Below, in pieces: positions 47,507-56,456 of a stretch of 64,000 nucleotides of DNA. How positions within the stretch are numbered: the first letter of the stretch is position 1; the number at the start of each line of letters is the position of its first letter. This DNA is from Desulfovibrio sp. Its GTDB lineage: Bacteria; Desulfobacterota; Desulfovibrionia; Desulfovibrionales; Desulfovibrionaceae. The notes under the pieces were generated by a model. The model had not been told where the DNA came from, ran no database searches, and saw only the letters and a program-made list of their open reading frames with translations. The translations under genes were made by a program, and so were the position numbers. The DNA is taken from contig NZ_WASP01000017.1 of NCBI RefSeq assembly GCF_009712225.1, forward strand, positions 88,337 through 152,336. The letters run 5' to 3'.

Positions 47507-47629
47507 GGTTGGAGGAGGCTGTCAGCAAAAGAAAGGAAGGTACTTTCCATGCTGCAATGGGCGTGCCAAAAAAGTAGCACAGCACTATTCTTTTAACATG
47601 CTGTTTTTTATTAATTAATTTTTTAAGCA

Positions 47630-47684
47630 CCCAAGGCGGCCCGTTAAAAATGTTAAACTGGCCTTGCCTGCACACTGCCTTGGG
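47630..47684. other. nested imperfect palindrome
   Basis: CCCAAGGC (47630-47637) pairs with GCCTTGGG (47677-47684); inside, GGCC (47638-47641) with GGCC (47660-47663); innermost a GTTAA-like stem. One side carries a 13-base bulge. CAAGGC can alternatively pair with GCCTTG at 47661-47666, so two exclusive folds exist. Confidence 0.5.
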
Positions 47685-47720
47685 GGCGTAAAACTGTACA
47701 AAAAATTTTTCTTGTGCAGT

Positions 47721-48257
47721 CTACTGAACCGACCCTTCGTCCGGAGCGGCAACAGCGCCCTGCACAGAGATGGAAAGCTTTTCGGCCAGTTCGCGCGCGG
47801 CGGGCGTGGTGCGCCATTCGTCAAACAGACGCTGCCAGCCGCCAAAATCCACAAAGCTGCGGTCAAGCTGTTCTTCGTGCATCTGCACCCATGTGTTGAA
47901 AAGCTGCATCTGCACCTGGAAGGTGGCGCTTTCAAAAATCATGGCCGCAGAGTCGCGCGCAATAACCTGACCGTCCACGTGGGCCAGCACAAAGTTGCAC
48001 ACAGCGCGGCGCGAGGTTTCAAAGCTTACTTCCTGGCCGTTGAGCTCTTCTGCCATGGGCATCAGGCGGGGGAACAGCTGGCTGATGCGCTCAAGCCCCT
48101 TGACAGGGATGGCGATGAACAGCGCGGGCTGCCCGTCCTTGCCCTTGGGGGCGTCGGGCTTTTCGGTGATAAAATAAAAACGCAGCCAGTTTTCAAACAT
48201 TACCGCTTCCAGAACCTTGGCGACGCCGCTCTGGAACTGTTCCTGTGCTTCGGGCAT
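47721..48257 (-). CDS. conserved hypothetical cytoplasmic protein
   Basis: 178 residues from the ATG at 48257 (GGGAG upstream). No signal peptide or membrane span. The middle (about 35-105) alternates beta and helix, and a Gln/Met/Trp-rich helical stretch (115-150) follows. Ten bases after the methyltransferase gene, so in the same mRNA. I do not recognise the family. Confidence 0.68.
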   Translation of the reverse strand: MPEAQEQFQSGVAKVLEAVMFENWLRFYFITEKPDAPKGKDGQPALFIAIPVKGLERISQLFPRLMPMAEELNGQEVSFETSRRAVCNFVLAHVDGQVIARDSAAMIFESATFQVQMQLFNTWVQMHEEQLDRSFVDFGGWQRLFDEWRTTPAARELAEKLSISVQGAVAAPDEGSVQ

Positions 48258-48267
48258 GGAGACTCCC

Positions 48268-49035
48268 TTAATGTTTAACGGCCACAACCCGCAGCCGCCG
48301 ATAATCAGCAATCCACTGGCCGCCGTCCCACTGCGATGCCCGCAAGGCATCGGCAACGGCGGCAAAAATTTTTTCCTGCGCGGCTTGGGGTACGCAGTCC
48401 ATATCCTGGGCAAAAAACTGGCTCATCCAGCTGGCAAGGCCGTCCTGCCCGCCCTTGAGCGGCGTTGGTCTGTCGTATTCCTCAGCCAGCCGCACCGTAA
48501 AACCGTGCCGCACAAGCAGGGCCGCGTACTCGTCTGCCGAGGGAAAGTAAAACCGCTCGCTGTTCAGATAGGCCGCGCCAATGCCTTCTTCGGCCAGCGC
48601 AGCCTGAAAGGCCGCCGCAAAGGCCGCACATATGCGCCCGATATTGCCGCGCGCGCCAAATTCGCACACCAGCAGGCCGCCGGGGCGCAACACGCGGGCC
48701 ATGGCGGCGGTCAGTCGCTCCTGATCTTCAATCCAGTGCAGGGCGGCGTTGGAAAAAATGGCGTCCACACTGCCGTTCCACGGCATGTCGCAGGCGTCCA
48801 TTACCAGAAACTCCACCTGCGGCAAGCGTAGCCGGGCCTGAGCAATCATGTCGGGCGAGGCGTCTATGCCCACTACCCGCGCAGCTCTGGCCGTCAGCGG
48901 GCCTGTGAGCGCGCCAGTGCCACAGCCAAGGTCAACGGCAAAACCCAGACCGTCCGGCAGCAGAGCAAGCAGATGTTCGCCGTAGGCGGCCACAAAGTCA
49001 TGCTGCTGGTCATAAAGCCCGGCATTCCAGTCCAT
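48268..49035 (-). CDS. class I SAM-dependent methyltransferase (BioC / trans-aconitate type)
   Basis: 255 residues from the ATG at 49035. Motif I is V-D-L-G-C-G-T-G-A-L-T (about residues 34-44), the acidic loop is G-I-D-A-S-P-D-M-I, motif II/III reads I-F-S-N-A-A-L-H-W and L-R-P-G-G. The N-terminal Y-D-x-x-H-x-F pattern and S-N-A-A-L-H-W resemble trans-aconitate 2-methyltransferase and BioC; the true substrate is open. The next gene follows at ten bases. Confidence 0.8.
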   Translation of the reverse strand: MDWNAGLYDQQHDFVAAYGEHLLALLPDGLGFAVDLGCGTGALTGPLTARAARVVGIDASPDMIAQARLRLPQVEFLVMDACDMPWNGSVDAIFSNAALHWIEDQERLTAAMARVLRPGGLLVCEFGARGNIGRICAAFAAAFQAALAEEGIGAAYLNSERFYFPSADEYAALLVRHGFTVRLAEEYDRPTPLKGGQDGLASWMSQFFAQDMDCVPQAAQEKIFAAVADALRASQWDGGQWIADYRRLRVVAVKH

Positions 49036-49139
49036 TGTTCTGCTTCTCCCTACGCAGCGAAAAAAAGCGCAAGCGCCACCTGTTGTAAACGTCAGAACAC
49101 AGCGCGTCAATGCGGCTGGCCCATTTGGGGCAACGCAGC

Positions 49140-50408
49140 CTAGTGGTGCGCTTCCTCTGCCCCGCTGGCCTGCCTGAGCTTTTTCATCTCACGGTCGCCC
49201 ATATACCCAAGCAGGGCAGAGGCAACGCCCGTCACCGCACTCACAATGCCCAACGGCAGGGCCGTACCGCCGCCCGCAAGCCCCACAAGGGGCGAGGTAA
49301 GGGCACCAAAAATAAACACGGACACGCCCAGAATGCCAGAGGCCGTACCCGCACCCACATTCTGCGCGCTGATGCCCAGGGTAAAGCTGGTGGGCAGGGT
49401 CATGCCCTGCAGGGCGATCATGAAAAACAGCCCTATGAGCAGGGGCACGGGCGAGGAAGGAGCAACCATGGTTACGGCCAGCACCCCGAGGCAGGCCACA
49501 GCACGCAGTGTATTGCCAATGCGCAGCAGGCGAGCCTCACCAAGGCGGCGGGCATTGCGGGCGGTGCCAAAGGCAAAAAACATGAGACTCAGCGCGTTGC
49601 AGCCAAAAATGATGCTGTAGGTCTGCGGAGAGATTCCGTACATGCCCTGCAACACAAAGGGCGAGGCCGCCACATAGCCAAAAAAACCGCCCATGGTAAA
49701 GCCTTGCACTCCCACATAGCACATAAAGGGCTTTTGCCGCAGCAGCTCTCCCATGGCAGTCCACGAAGAGCGTACACCACCATCGCGGCGCATGCCCTTC
49801 GGCAGGGTTTCGGGCAGGCCAAGAACGCTGAGTACAATCAGCAGTACGCCAAAGCCTGACAAAAAATAGAAAATGGCTGGCCAACCGTCCATGGAGGCCA
49901 GCCAGCCGCCCAGCATGGGCCCGGTGATAGGCGCAACGCCGTTGACGACCATGAGCAGGCTCATGAAGTTGGTCAGCTCTGCCCCACGAAACAGGTCACA
50001 GGCCATGGCGCGGGCCAGCACTATGCCACCCGCGCCACCCAGGCCCTGGGCAAAACGCAGTGCAATAAAACTGTTGCCCGTTTTGGCTGCGGCACAACAG
50101 GCCGAAGCCAGCGTAAAAAATACCAGAGCCACAAACAGGGGCTTGCGCCGCCCTGTCGAGTCGGAAAGCGGCCCCACAAAAAGCTGCCCCAGAGCCATGC
50201 CCAGCAGACAGGCGGTGATGGTCAGCTGGGTGGTTGCGGTAGAAATGGAAAGGTCTGAGGCCAGCGCGGGCAGGCTTGGCAGGTAGGTATCTGTACACAG
50301 GGGGCCAAAAGCGGCCATGAGGCCCAGCAACAGGGCCAGAAACAACCGGCGGCGGCGCGGCAGCCGTGCGCCCGCCCCCGCGATATAGTCATCTTCCGTA
50401 ATATGCAT
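49140..50408 (-). CDS. Bcr/CflA-type multidrug exporter
   Basis: 422 residues from the ATG at 50408 with AAGGA six bases upstream. Twelve spans. The D-T-Y-L-P-S-L-P motif near the first span and G-P-L-S-D-S-T-G-R-R-K-P in loop 2-3 are the Bcr/CflA signature; motif C-like G-G-x-x-G in span 5 indicates an antiporter. Substrate unknown (bicyclomycin, sulfonamides or Cys in known members). Monocistronic, divergent from uvrD. Confidence 0.88.
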   Translation of the reverse strand: MHITEDDYIAGAGARLPRRRRLFLALLLGLMAAFGPLCTDTYLPSLPALASDLSISTATTQLTITACLLGMALGQLFVGPLSDSTGRRKPLFVALVFFTLASACCAAAKTGNSFIALRFAQGLGGAGGIVLARAMACDLFRGAELTNFMSLLMVVNGVAPITGPMLGGWLASMDGWPAIFYFLSGFGVLLIVLSVLGLPETLPKGMRRDGGVRSSWTAMGELLRQKPFMCYVGVQGFTMGGFFGYVAASPFVLQGMYGISPQTYSIIFGCNALSLMFFAFGTARNARRLGEARLLRIGNTLRAVACLGVLAVTMVAPSSPVPLLIGLFFMIALQGMTLPTSFTLGISAQNVGAGTASGILGVSVFIFGALTSPLVGLAGGGTALPLGIVSAVTGVASALLGYMGDREMKKLRQASGAEEAHH

Positions 50409-50537
50409 GCGTGTCCTTTGTGGTCTGCGCTGGTCTGTTCCAGAACGATATTCATAACCTGCGGGCACAAAGTCAAGGCCGGGGAATGGCCCCGCGCGGC
50501 TCTGGTATGCGCTGCAGCCTTATGCTACCCTGCGCCT

Positions 50538-52823
50538 ATGATTGATTACGCTCAAGCCCTTAACGAAGCCCAGTACGAGGCAGCCACCTGCGGCGACGGC
50601 CCGGTGCTGGTGGTAGCTGGCGCAGGCAGCGGTAAAACCCGCACCATTGTTTATCGCCTGGCATGGCTGGCAGAGCACGGCATTGAACCAGACGCCATGC
50701 TTCTGCTCACCTTTACCCGTAAGGCGGCACAGGAAATGCTGCACCGTGCGGGGCTGCTGCTCAATCAGGGGCTTGCGGGCGTGCAGGGCGGCACATTTCA
50801 TGCTTTTGCCTTTGGGGCCCTGAGGCGCTGGAAACCCGCGTGGCTTGGCGACCGCCCCTTTACTGTCATGGATTCGGCCGACATCAACGAGGCGGTCAAG
50901 CACTGCAAGGATCAGCTCAAACTGGGCAAGGGCGACAGGTCGTTTCCAAAAACCCAGAGCATTGTGGGCTTGCTGAGCAAGGCCCGCAACAAAGAACTGC
51001 CCCTGGACGAGGTGTTGCGGCGCGAGGCTTTTCACCTGCTGCCCCACGCCGACGGGCTGGCCCGCCTGGGTGATGCATACACGGCCTACCGGCAGGAAAA
51101 AGGTCTGCTCGACTACGATGACCTGCTCTTTGAGCTCGAGAACCTGCTTCGACAGAATGAACTGGCCGCAGCCTCGCTGCGCCAGCGCTTCAGTCATATC
51201 CTTGTGGACGAATATCAGGATACAAACCTGGTACAGGCCCGCATTGTACGCCTTTTGGCAGGGCCGGAGCAAGGCCCGCCCGGCAACGTCATGGCCGTGG
51301 GCGACGAAGCCCAGTCCATCTACGCGTTTCGTGGTGCCAATGTTCGCAATATCCTTGATTTTCCCACGCTGTTTCCCGGGGCGCGGGTGGTGCGGCTTGA
51401 AGAAAACTACCGCTCCACCAAACCGGTGCTTGATGTAGCCAACAATCTGCTTGCCAACGCTGCAGAATCGTTTCGCAAAAACCTGTTTACGCGCAAGCAG
51501 GGCGGCGACCCCGTGCGGCTGGTCACCCCTCTCAGCGACATGAGCCAGGCCAAACTGGTGGTGCGTCGGGTAGAAGAACTGCTGACAAGCCATTTGCCGC
51601 ATGAAATCGCGGTGCTGTTCCGCGCGGGCTTCCATTCGTACAATCTGGAAATGGCGCTCAACCAGGCGGGCATTGCCTTTCGCAAATACGGCGGGCTGCG
51701 CTACACCGAGGCGGCTCACGTCAAGGACGTCATCGCCTACGCGCGCCTGCTGCTCAACCCGCTCGACCTGCCCGCCTTTGCCCGCGTGGCGGCCCAGCAC
51801 AGCGGCATTGGCCCCAAAACGGTAGAAAAACTCTATGCCGTGGCCCGCAGCGGCGATCCCAAATCCACAGAAAAAGCCTTTGCCAAGTATCCGGGTTTTC
51901 TGGAGGACATGCGTTTTGTGGACGACCTGCGCACCCGGCCAGTGTCGCCCTCGGCCACACTTTCTGCGGTACTCGAACACTATCGCCCGCGCCTCGAGGC
52001 CCTCTACCCCGAAGACTGGCCCCGCCGACAGCAAGGGCTGGAAGAAATCATCCAGATGGCCTCTGGCTACAGCGAGCTGGATCTTTTTGTGGCCGATCTG
52101 GCCCTTGAGGCACCGGAAGAAGACGATGCCGACAGCAACGAAGGCAAAATTACCCTGTCCACCGTGCATTCGGCCAAAGGGCTGGAGTGGAACGCGGTGC
52201 TGGTCATTGATCTGGTGGAAGACCGCTTTCCTTCGCGGCATGCGCTTTCGCGGCCAGAAGATTTTGAAGAAGAACGCCGCCTCATGTACGTGGCCTGCAC
52301 CCGGGCCCGCCAGTGCCTCGATCTCTACGCCCCGGCCTCGCTCTACAACCGGGCCGAGCGCGGCACCCAGCACGTGAGCCAGAGCCCCTTTGTGCGCGAG
52401 CTTGCGCCGGGCATGGTCGAGGAATGGGTTGAGGGCTTTGGCGGCACCCTTTCGCGCCGCAGCGCGGGCGGTGTCGGCTTTGGCCGCAAAACCTCCATGC
52501 CGGGGGCTGGCGCTGCGCCCGCATCGGGCTTTTCCGGCGGATTACTGCCCCGCCCGCAGCGCCCACCCGTGCAGGCCGCCTACGACGACTGCCAGCTGCC
52601 GCCTGACGACGCGCCCGCATCTGCTGCACGCGCGGCGGCTTCTGCCGCAGCAGCTTCGGGAACGGGCGCAGCGGCAAAGGACGGCGAACTGTGCTACTGC
52701 CGCCACCGCATTTTCGGGCGCGGCAAGATCATACGTCACCTGCCCCCGGACAAGGTGCAGGTGAACTTTCCCGGTTTCGGCCTCAAGGTCATTCTGAGTG
52801 AATATCTGATTCTGGAGAGCTAA
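50538..52823 (+). CDS. uvrD: UvrD/PcrA-family DNA helicase
   Basis: 761 residues from the ATG at 50538. Walker A A-G-A-G-S-G-K-T is at 27-34; L-V-D-E-Y-Q-D-T-N, G-D-E-A-Q-S-I-Y-A-F-R and V-H-S-A-K-G-L-E-W are the other SF1 motifs. After the core comes an Ala/Pro-rich disordered tail (about 640-715) and a C-terminal module (F-G-R-G-K-I-I, N-F-P-G-F-G-L-K) like the RNA-polymerase-binding end of PcrA. Role: 3'-5' unwinding in repair. The ribosome binding site is weak. One base before thiL. Confidence 0.92.
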   Translation: MIDYAQALNEAQYEAATCGDGPVLVVAGAGSGKTRTIVYRLAWLAEHGIEPDAMLLLTFTRKAAQEMLHRAGLLLNQGLAGVQGGTFHAFAFGALRRWKPAWLGDRPFTVMDSADINEAVKHCKDQLKLGKGDRSFPKTQSIVGLLSKARNKELPLDEVLRREAFHLLPHADGLARLGDAYTAYRQEKGLLDYDDLLFELENLLRQNELAAASLRQRFSHILVDEYQDTNLVQARIVRLLAGPEQGPPGNVMAVGDEAQSIYAFRGANVRNILDFPTLFPGARVVRLEENYRSTKPVLDVANNLLANAAESFRKNLFTRKQGGDPVRLVTPLSDMSQAKLVVRRVEELLTSHLPHEIAVLFRAGFHSYNLEMALNQAGIAFRKYGGLRYTEAAHVKDVIAYARLLLNPLDLPAFARVAAQHSGIGPKTVEKLYAVARSGDPKSTEKAFAKYPGFLEDMRFVDDLRTRPVSPSATLSAVLEHYRPRLEALYPEDWPRRQQGLEEIIQMASGYSELDLFVADLALEAPEEDDADSNEGKITLSTVHSAKGLEWNAVLVIDLVEDRFPSRHALSRPEDFEEERRLMYVACTRARQCLDLYAPASLYNRAERGTQHVSQSPFVRELAPGMVEEWVEGFGGTLSRRSAGGVGFGRKTSMPGAGAAPASGFSGGLLPRPQRPPVQAAYDDCQLPPDDAPASAARAAASAAAASGTGAAAKDGELCYCRHRIFGRGKIIRHLPPDKVQVNFPGFGLKVILSEYLILES

Positions 52824-52824
52824 C

Positions 52825-53889
52825 ATGGCCACGCCCCACCCCACCGCCTCACAGGGCGCACTTTCTGAAGACAGCATACTGGCATGTCTGGGCAGGCATT
52901 TTCCGCAAACCGGGCCATCCTTGCTGCTGGGCCGTGGCGACGACTGCGCCGTGCTCAAGGGTACGCGCCCCCTGGCCGTAAGCAGCGACATGTTTCTGGA
53001 AGACGTGCACTTTCGCCGGTCGTACTTTACCCCGGCAGAAACGGGCTACAAGGCGCTGGCCGTCAACGTGAGCGACCTTGCTGCCTGCGGCGCGCGGCCT
53101 GTGGGCTTTACCCTGTGCCTGGGCCTGCCGGGATGGGTGGATACCGTGTGGCTGGACGCCTTTTTTTCCGGCATGGCGGGCCTGGCCGCAGAGCACAACA
53201 TGGTGCTGGCCGGAGGAGACCTGTCGAGCTGCGAGCGGCTGCACATTTCGGTAACCGTGTGGGGAGAACCGGCAGATCCCGGCACATTTCTGGTGCGTGG
53301 CGGCAGCATGCCGGGCGACGTGCTGTTTGTGGTGGGGCGGCTGGGCCTTGCCCGTGTGGGCCTGAGCATGCTTGAAGCACTGGGCCGCGCCGCCATTGAA
53401 GCATGGCCTGCGGCCTGCGCCGCACACCTGCACCCAGAGCCGCAGGTGGATGCTGGCCTAATGCTGGCAAGGGCCGGATTCAATGCCCGCCCCCCGGCTC
53501 TTATGGATGTTTCAGACGGCATCATGCGCGACCTGCCCCGCCTGCTGGGCCTTACCGGCGAAATGAGCGCGGGCGGCGCATCCGGGCGCGGCACGCTGGG
53601 GGCAGAGATTCTGCTGGCCCGTGGGCAACTGCACCCCGAGGTGGTGCGCCATGCCGAAATGCAGGGCAAGAACCCGGTTCACGAGGCCCTGCTGGGCGGC
53701 GAGGATTACGCTCTGCTGGGCTCGTGCGCGCCAGACATGCTGCCGCCCCTGCACGCCGCCATACCGGGCCTTACCAGCATTGGCGTGGTGACAGCGGGCG
53801 GTGGGCTTGTGTGCAACAACGAACCGCTGGACAGCCTTGCGGCCATGCGCGGCTTTGACCACTTTGACCGCAGCAGACAGGGTGCCTGA
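52825..53889 (+). CDS. thiL: thiamine-monophosphate kinase
   Basis: 354 residues. ThiL makes thiamine diphosphate from the monophosphate. The Mg/ATP motifs are in order: G-R-G-D-D-C-A-V near 36-43, S-S-D-M-F-L-E-D-V-H-F near 53-63, N-V-S-D-L-A-A-C-G-A near 80-89 and D-V-S-D-G-I-M-R-D-L near 228. A Gly/Arg-rich insertion follows residue 245. GGAGAG in the end of uvrD serves as ribosome binding site. Confidence 0.93.
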   Translation: MATPHPTASQGALSEDSILACLGRHFPQTGPSLLLGRGDDCAVLKGTRPLAVSSDMFLEDVHFRRSYFTPAETGYKALAVNVSDLAACGARPVGFTLCLGLPGWVDTVWLDAFFSGMAGLAAEHNMVLAGGDLSSCERLHISVTVWGEPADPGTFLVRGGSMPGDVLFVVGRLGLARVGLSMLEALGRAAIEAWPAACAAHLHPEPQVDAGLMLARAGFNARPPALMDVSDGIMRDLPRLLGLTGEMSAGGASGRGTLGAEILLARGQLHPEVVRHAEMQGKNPVHEALLGGEDYALLGSCAPDMLPPLHAAIPGLTSIGVVTAGGGLVCNNEPLDSLAAMRGFDHFDRSRQGA

Positions 53890-53890
53890 C

Positions 53891-54784
53891 ATGCGCGCGC
53901 ACATCGGTGTGGTCACATGGAACAGGCTTGAGCTGACCCGGCGCTGCCTTTCCAGCCTGTTGCAGCAAACCCCGCCGGGCTACGGCCTGACAGTTGTGGA
54001 CAACGGCAGCACCGACGGCACGCAGGAACATCTGCAAACCCTGGCCAGCCAGCACCAGCACATGCGTCTGCACCTCCTGCGCCGCAATATGGGTGTTGCC
54101 GTGGCCTCAAACCTTGCCTGGGACGATGCCGCCGGGGCCGACTTTTACGTCAAGCTCGACAACGATGTGGAAGTACGCGACCCGCAGTGGCTGCACCGCC
54201 TCATGCACATGCTGGCCGACAACCCCCTGCTGGGCATGGCTGGCTACAGGCTTTGCGCCAAACACGAAGGCTCGCCCATCACCCTGACTGACGGCTCGCC
54301 CGCGCTGGAAGTAGCCTGCTGTAACGGGGCCTGCGCATGCGTACCCCGCGCCGTACACGAGCAGCTTGGCTTCTGGAACGAGGGCTTTGGCCGCTATGGC
54401 TTTGAAGACCTCGAATACAGCTGGCGCGCCCGCAAGGCTGGCTTCAGGCTGGCCTACGCCCTCCAGCAGGATGTCCTGCACCACCTTGGCGCAGAGCCGG
54501 AATTTGTGGATCCGCAGCTGGAAAGCGGCAAGCGCGTCAGCCATACCGCCGATCTCTCGGGTACCAAGGCCTATCTCATCTATCTGCTGCTGTACGAAAA
54601 GGGTGTCATACCTCTCAAGGTGGGGCGCAAATACCTGCCCACCAGCGGCCCCGACGGCCTGACCTTTACCCTCAACCCCGCCCACAAGGCCCTGCAGCGC
54701 CTGATGCTGCGCCTTGTCGGCAGCGTGGACGCCAGCCAGCAGGACGAACTTTCGCAGCTCGACCTGCGCGGATGGCAAAAATAA
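53891..54784 (+). CDS. family-2 glycosyltransferase
   Basis: 297 residues from the ATG at 53891, one base after thiL. The GT-A core has V-V-T-W-N-R-L, V-V-D-N-G-S-T-D, K-L-D-N-D-V-E-V (metal site) and F-E-D-L-E-Y-S-W (base). The last 80 residues are basic. Likely transfers a sugar to a cell-surface glycan; acceptor unknown. Co-transcribed with a repair and a thiamine gene, which says little about its job. Confidence 0.87.
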   Translation: MRAHIGVVTWNRLELTRRCLSSLLQQTPPGYGLTVVDNGSTDGTQEHLQTLASQHQHMRLHLLRRNMGVAVASNLAWDDAAGADFYVKLDNDVEVRDPQWLHRLMHMLADNPLLGMAGYRLCAKHEGSPITLTDGSPALEVACCNGACACVPRAVHEQLGFWNEGFGRYGFEDLEYSWRARKAGFRLAYALQQDVLHHLGAEPEFVDPQLESGKRVSHTADLSGTKAYLIYLLLYEKGVIPLKVGRKYLPTSGPDGLTFTLNPAHKALQRLMLRLVGSVDASQQDELSQLDLRGWQK

Positions 54785-54796
54785 AGGATATTCCGC

Positions 54797-55432
54797 ATGA
54801 GCACTTTACAGCAGCAGGCCCCCCACAGCGGCGAGCGACAGCTTGCCATTCCCGCCCGGATGGCCGAAGACTTTCGCGCCGTGTGCCGCGATGCATGGAA
54901 ACAGGGTCTGCTCTCTGGCTGCAACGGCAACGCCAGCTTGCGTCTGGGCGAGCATGCGCCCAGCCTGATCTGCATTACCCGCAGCGGCGCTTCCAAGGGC
55001 AGACTGACCACAGCCGACTGCTGCCTCATGGACGTAAACACGGGTACTGCCGTGGTCGGCGGCCCGGCTTCCACAGAATCGGGCATGCATCTGGCCATTT
55101 ACCGCACCCGGCCAGACTGTACAGCCATTCTGCACACCCATCCCCGCCGTCTGCTGGCGCTGAGCCTGCGGCTGGCTGGAAGGCACGAGAATTTTTTGCG
55201 TCTGCCGCTTTTTGAGGCCGAGGTGTGGCGGGCCAGGCTTGGCTTTGCGCCTGCCCTGCCCCCCGGCACCACCGACCTTGCCGAAGCCGTGGCCGCTGCA
55301 GCCAGAGACAAGGATGCCGTGTGGATGGCAGGGCATGGCCTGTGCTGCCTTGGCCGCAGCCTGGGCGATGCCCTGTGCCTAGCTGAAGAACTGGAGCATC
55401 TGGCCGCCTTGCAGATACTTGCCACGGTCTGA
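54797..55432 (+). CDS. class II aldolase/adducin-family protein (fuculose-1-phosphate aldolase type)
   Basis: 211 residues with AAAGGA before the ATG. G-C-N-G-N-A-S-L-R near residue 41, I-T-R-S-G-A-S-K-G near 60, the zinc His pair in I-L-H-T-H-P and the third His in M-A-G-H-G-L fit the family. Members split sugar phosphates or are methylthioribulose-phosphate dehydratases. Which sugar is unclear. Last gene of the uvrD operon. Confidence 0.83.
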   Translation: MSTLQQQAPHSGERQLAIPARMAEDFRAVCRDAWKQGLLSGCNGNASLRLGEHAPSLICITRSGASKGRLTTADCCLMDVNTGTAVVGGPASTESGMHLAIYRTRPDCTAILHTHPRRLLALSLRLAGRHENFLRLPLFEAEVWRARLGFAPALPPGTTDLAEAVAAAARDKDAVWMAGHGLCCLGRSLGDALCLAEELEHLAALQILATV

Positions 55433-55456
55433 GCTGAACGCGTTCTCAACCCGGCA

Positions 55457-55486
55457 GCCCGCCATGAGGCGGGCTTTTTTATTTTT
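55457..55486 (+). terminator. terminator of the uvrD-thiL operon
   Basis: GCCCGCC / GGCGGGC with a four-base loop and TTTTTTATTTTT. Confidence 0.93.
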
Positions 55487-55491
55487 CCAAT

Positions 55492-55550
55492 GTGTTACGA
55501 CTTGCCATATCGTGTGACTATATGTAGCATATTATAAATTTTCGTAACAC
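55492..55550 (+). promoter_or_regulatory. NikR-like inverted repeat
   Basis: GTGTTACGA (55492-55500) and TCGTAACAC (55542-55550), perfect 9-base arms. The arms equal the half-sites I recall for NikR in deltaproteobacteria (GTGTTAC / GTAACAC), but the spacing is far longer than the 13-14 bases I recall. GTGTGAC at 55512-55518 is a possible third half-site. The downstream copy ends 12 bases before the ATG. Confidence 0.6.
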
Positions 55551-55562
55551 AAGGAGTTTTCC

Positions 55563-56354
55563 ATGACACATTTCCGCACCAAGCTCTGCGCTGCTCTGGC
55601 CCTTGTGGGGCTTATGCTTTCCACCGGCGCTCAGGCACACGAATTCATTCTCAAACCCGATACCGCCACCCCCGCCGCCGGGCAGAAAACCCGCATTCAG
55701 GCACAGGCCGCCCATGTGTTCATGGTCAGCGAAGAAGCCGAAAAACCCGAAAACGTACGCCTGTACCTGCTGCAGGGCGACAAAAAAACCGACATCGCCC
55801 TGACGGAAGACAAGGCGCTGGCCTCCCTGGTGGGCAACTTTGCCCTGTCGCAGAACGGCCCTGCCCTGCTTGTGGGACACCGCCTGCCCCAGATCTGGTG
55901 CGAAACCACCCAGGGTGAAATGGAAGGCAGCCGCGCCGCTCTTGAAGCCAAGGGCATGAAGATCAAGTCTTCGGGCAAGTACGAAAAATTCGCCAAAACC
56001 CTGCTCAACCCCAGCCATGACGACAAACTGTACGCCAAGGCTCTGGGGCAGGATCTGGAGCTGGTGCTGCTTACCAACCCGGCAGACATCAAGCCCGGCA
56101 GCCCCCTCAACGTGCAGGTGCTGCTGCACGGCAAGCCTGTGCCCAACGCCGCCGTGGGCCTGACCCACGATGCCTTCAGCAAGGAGCAGGACACATACAA
56201 GTTCAAGGCCCAGACCGATGCGCAGGGCAAGGCGTCCTTTACCATTGACGCACCCGCCCTTTGGATGCTGCGCACCACCATGGTGGAAAAGACCCCCGGT
56301 GCCGATGCCGACGAGCACAACCGCCGCGCTACCTATGTCTTTCCTGTGAAGTAG
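55563..56354 (+). CDS. periplasmic DUF4198 protein, NikK-like nickel-uptake accessory
   Basis: 263 residues. A signal peptide ends A-Q-A at residue 25 and the mature protein begins H-E-F, an N-terminal His typical of DUF4198. A C-terminal Ig-like domain holds T-D-A-Q-G-K-A-S-F-T and the final R-A-T-Y-V-F-P. DUF4198 proteins accompany ECF-type nickel or cobalt transporters (NikK). AAGGAG precedes the ATG. The NikR-like operator in front supports nickel. No NikM, NikQ or NikO gene is adjacent. Confidence 0.75.
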   Translation: MTHFRTKLCAALALVGLMLSTGAQAHEFILKPDTATPAAGQKTRIQAQAAHVFMVSEEAEKPENVRLYLLQGDKKTDIALTEDKALASLVGNFALSQNGPALLVGHRLPQIWCETTQGEMEGSRAALEAKGMKIKSSGKYEKFAKTLLNPSHDDKLYAKALGQDLELVLLTNPADIKPGSPLNVQVLLHGKPVPNAAVGLTHDAFSKEQDTYKFKAQTDAQGKASFTIDAPALWMLRTTMVEKTPGADADEHNRRATYVFPVK

Positions 56355-56386
56355 TCAGACAACACGCAGAGCTGGCTGAGAGATCG

Positions 56387-56414
56387 GGCGGGGCAAGCTG
56401 ATGCTTTCCCCGCC
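56387..56414 (+). other. intercistronic hairpin
   Basis: GGCGGGG (56387-56393) and CCCCGCC (56408-56414) around a 14-base loop, between the two accessory genes. A partial terminator (GGCTTTTT follows at a distance) or a stability element. Confidence 0.5.
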
Positions 56415-56456
56415 TGCGCGGCTTTTTCGCACAACTGCTTGAGCAAGGATTTTCTG

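Larger units (their letters stand above)
47449..47720 (-). promoter_or_regulatory. structured region upstream of speB-panB
   Basis: 272 bases, unusually AT-rich in the middle. It holds a terminator right before speB (separate entry), a nested hairpin at 47630-47684 and a CAGCA/TGCTG stem near 47580-47602. A speB promoter between the terminator and the ATG has no room, so transcription must start within or above this region. No known riboswitch motif was recognised. Confidence 0.45.
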
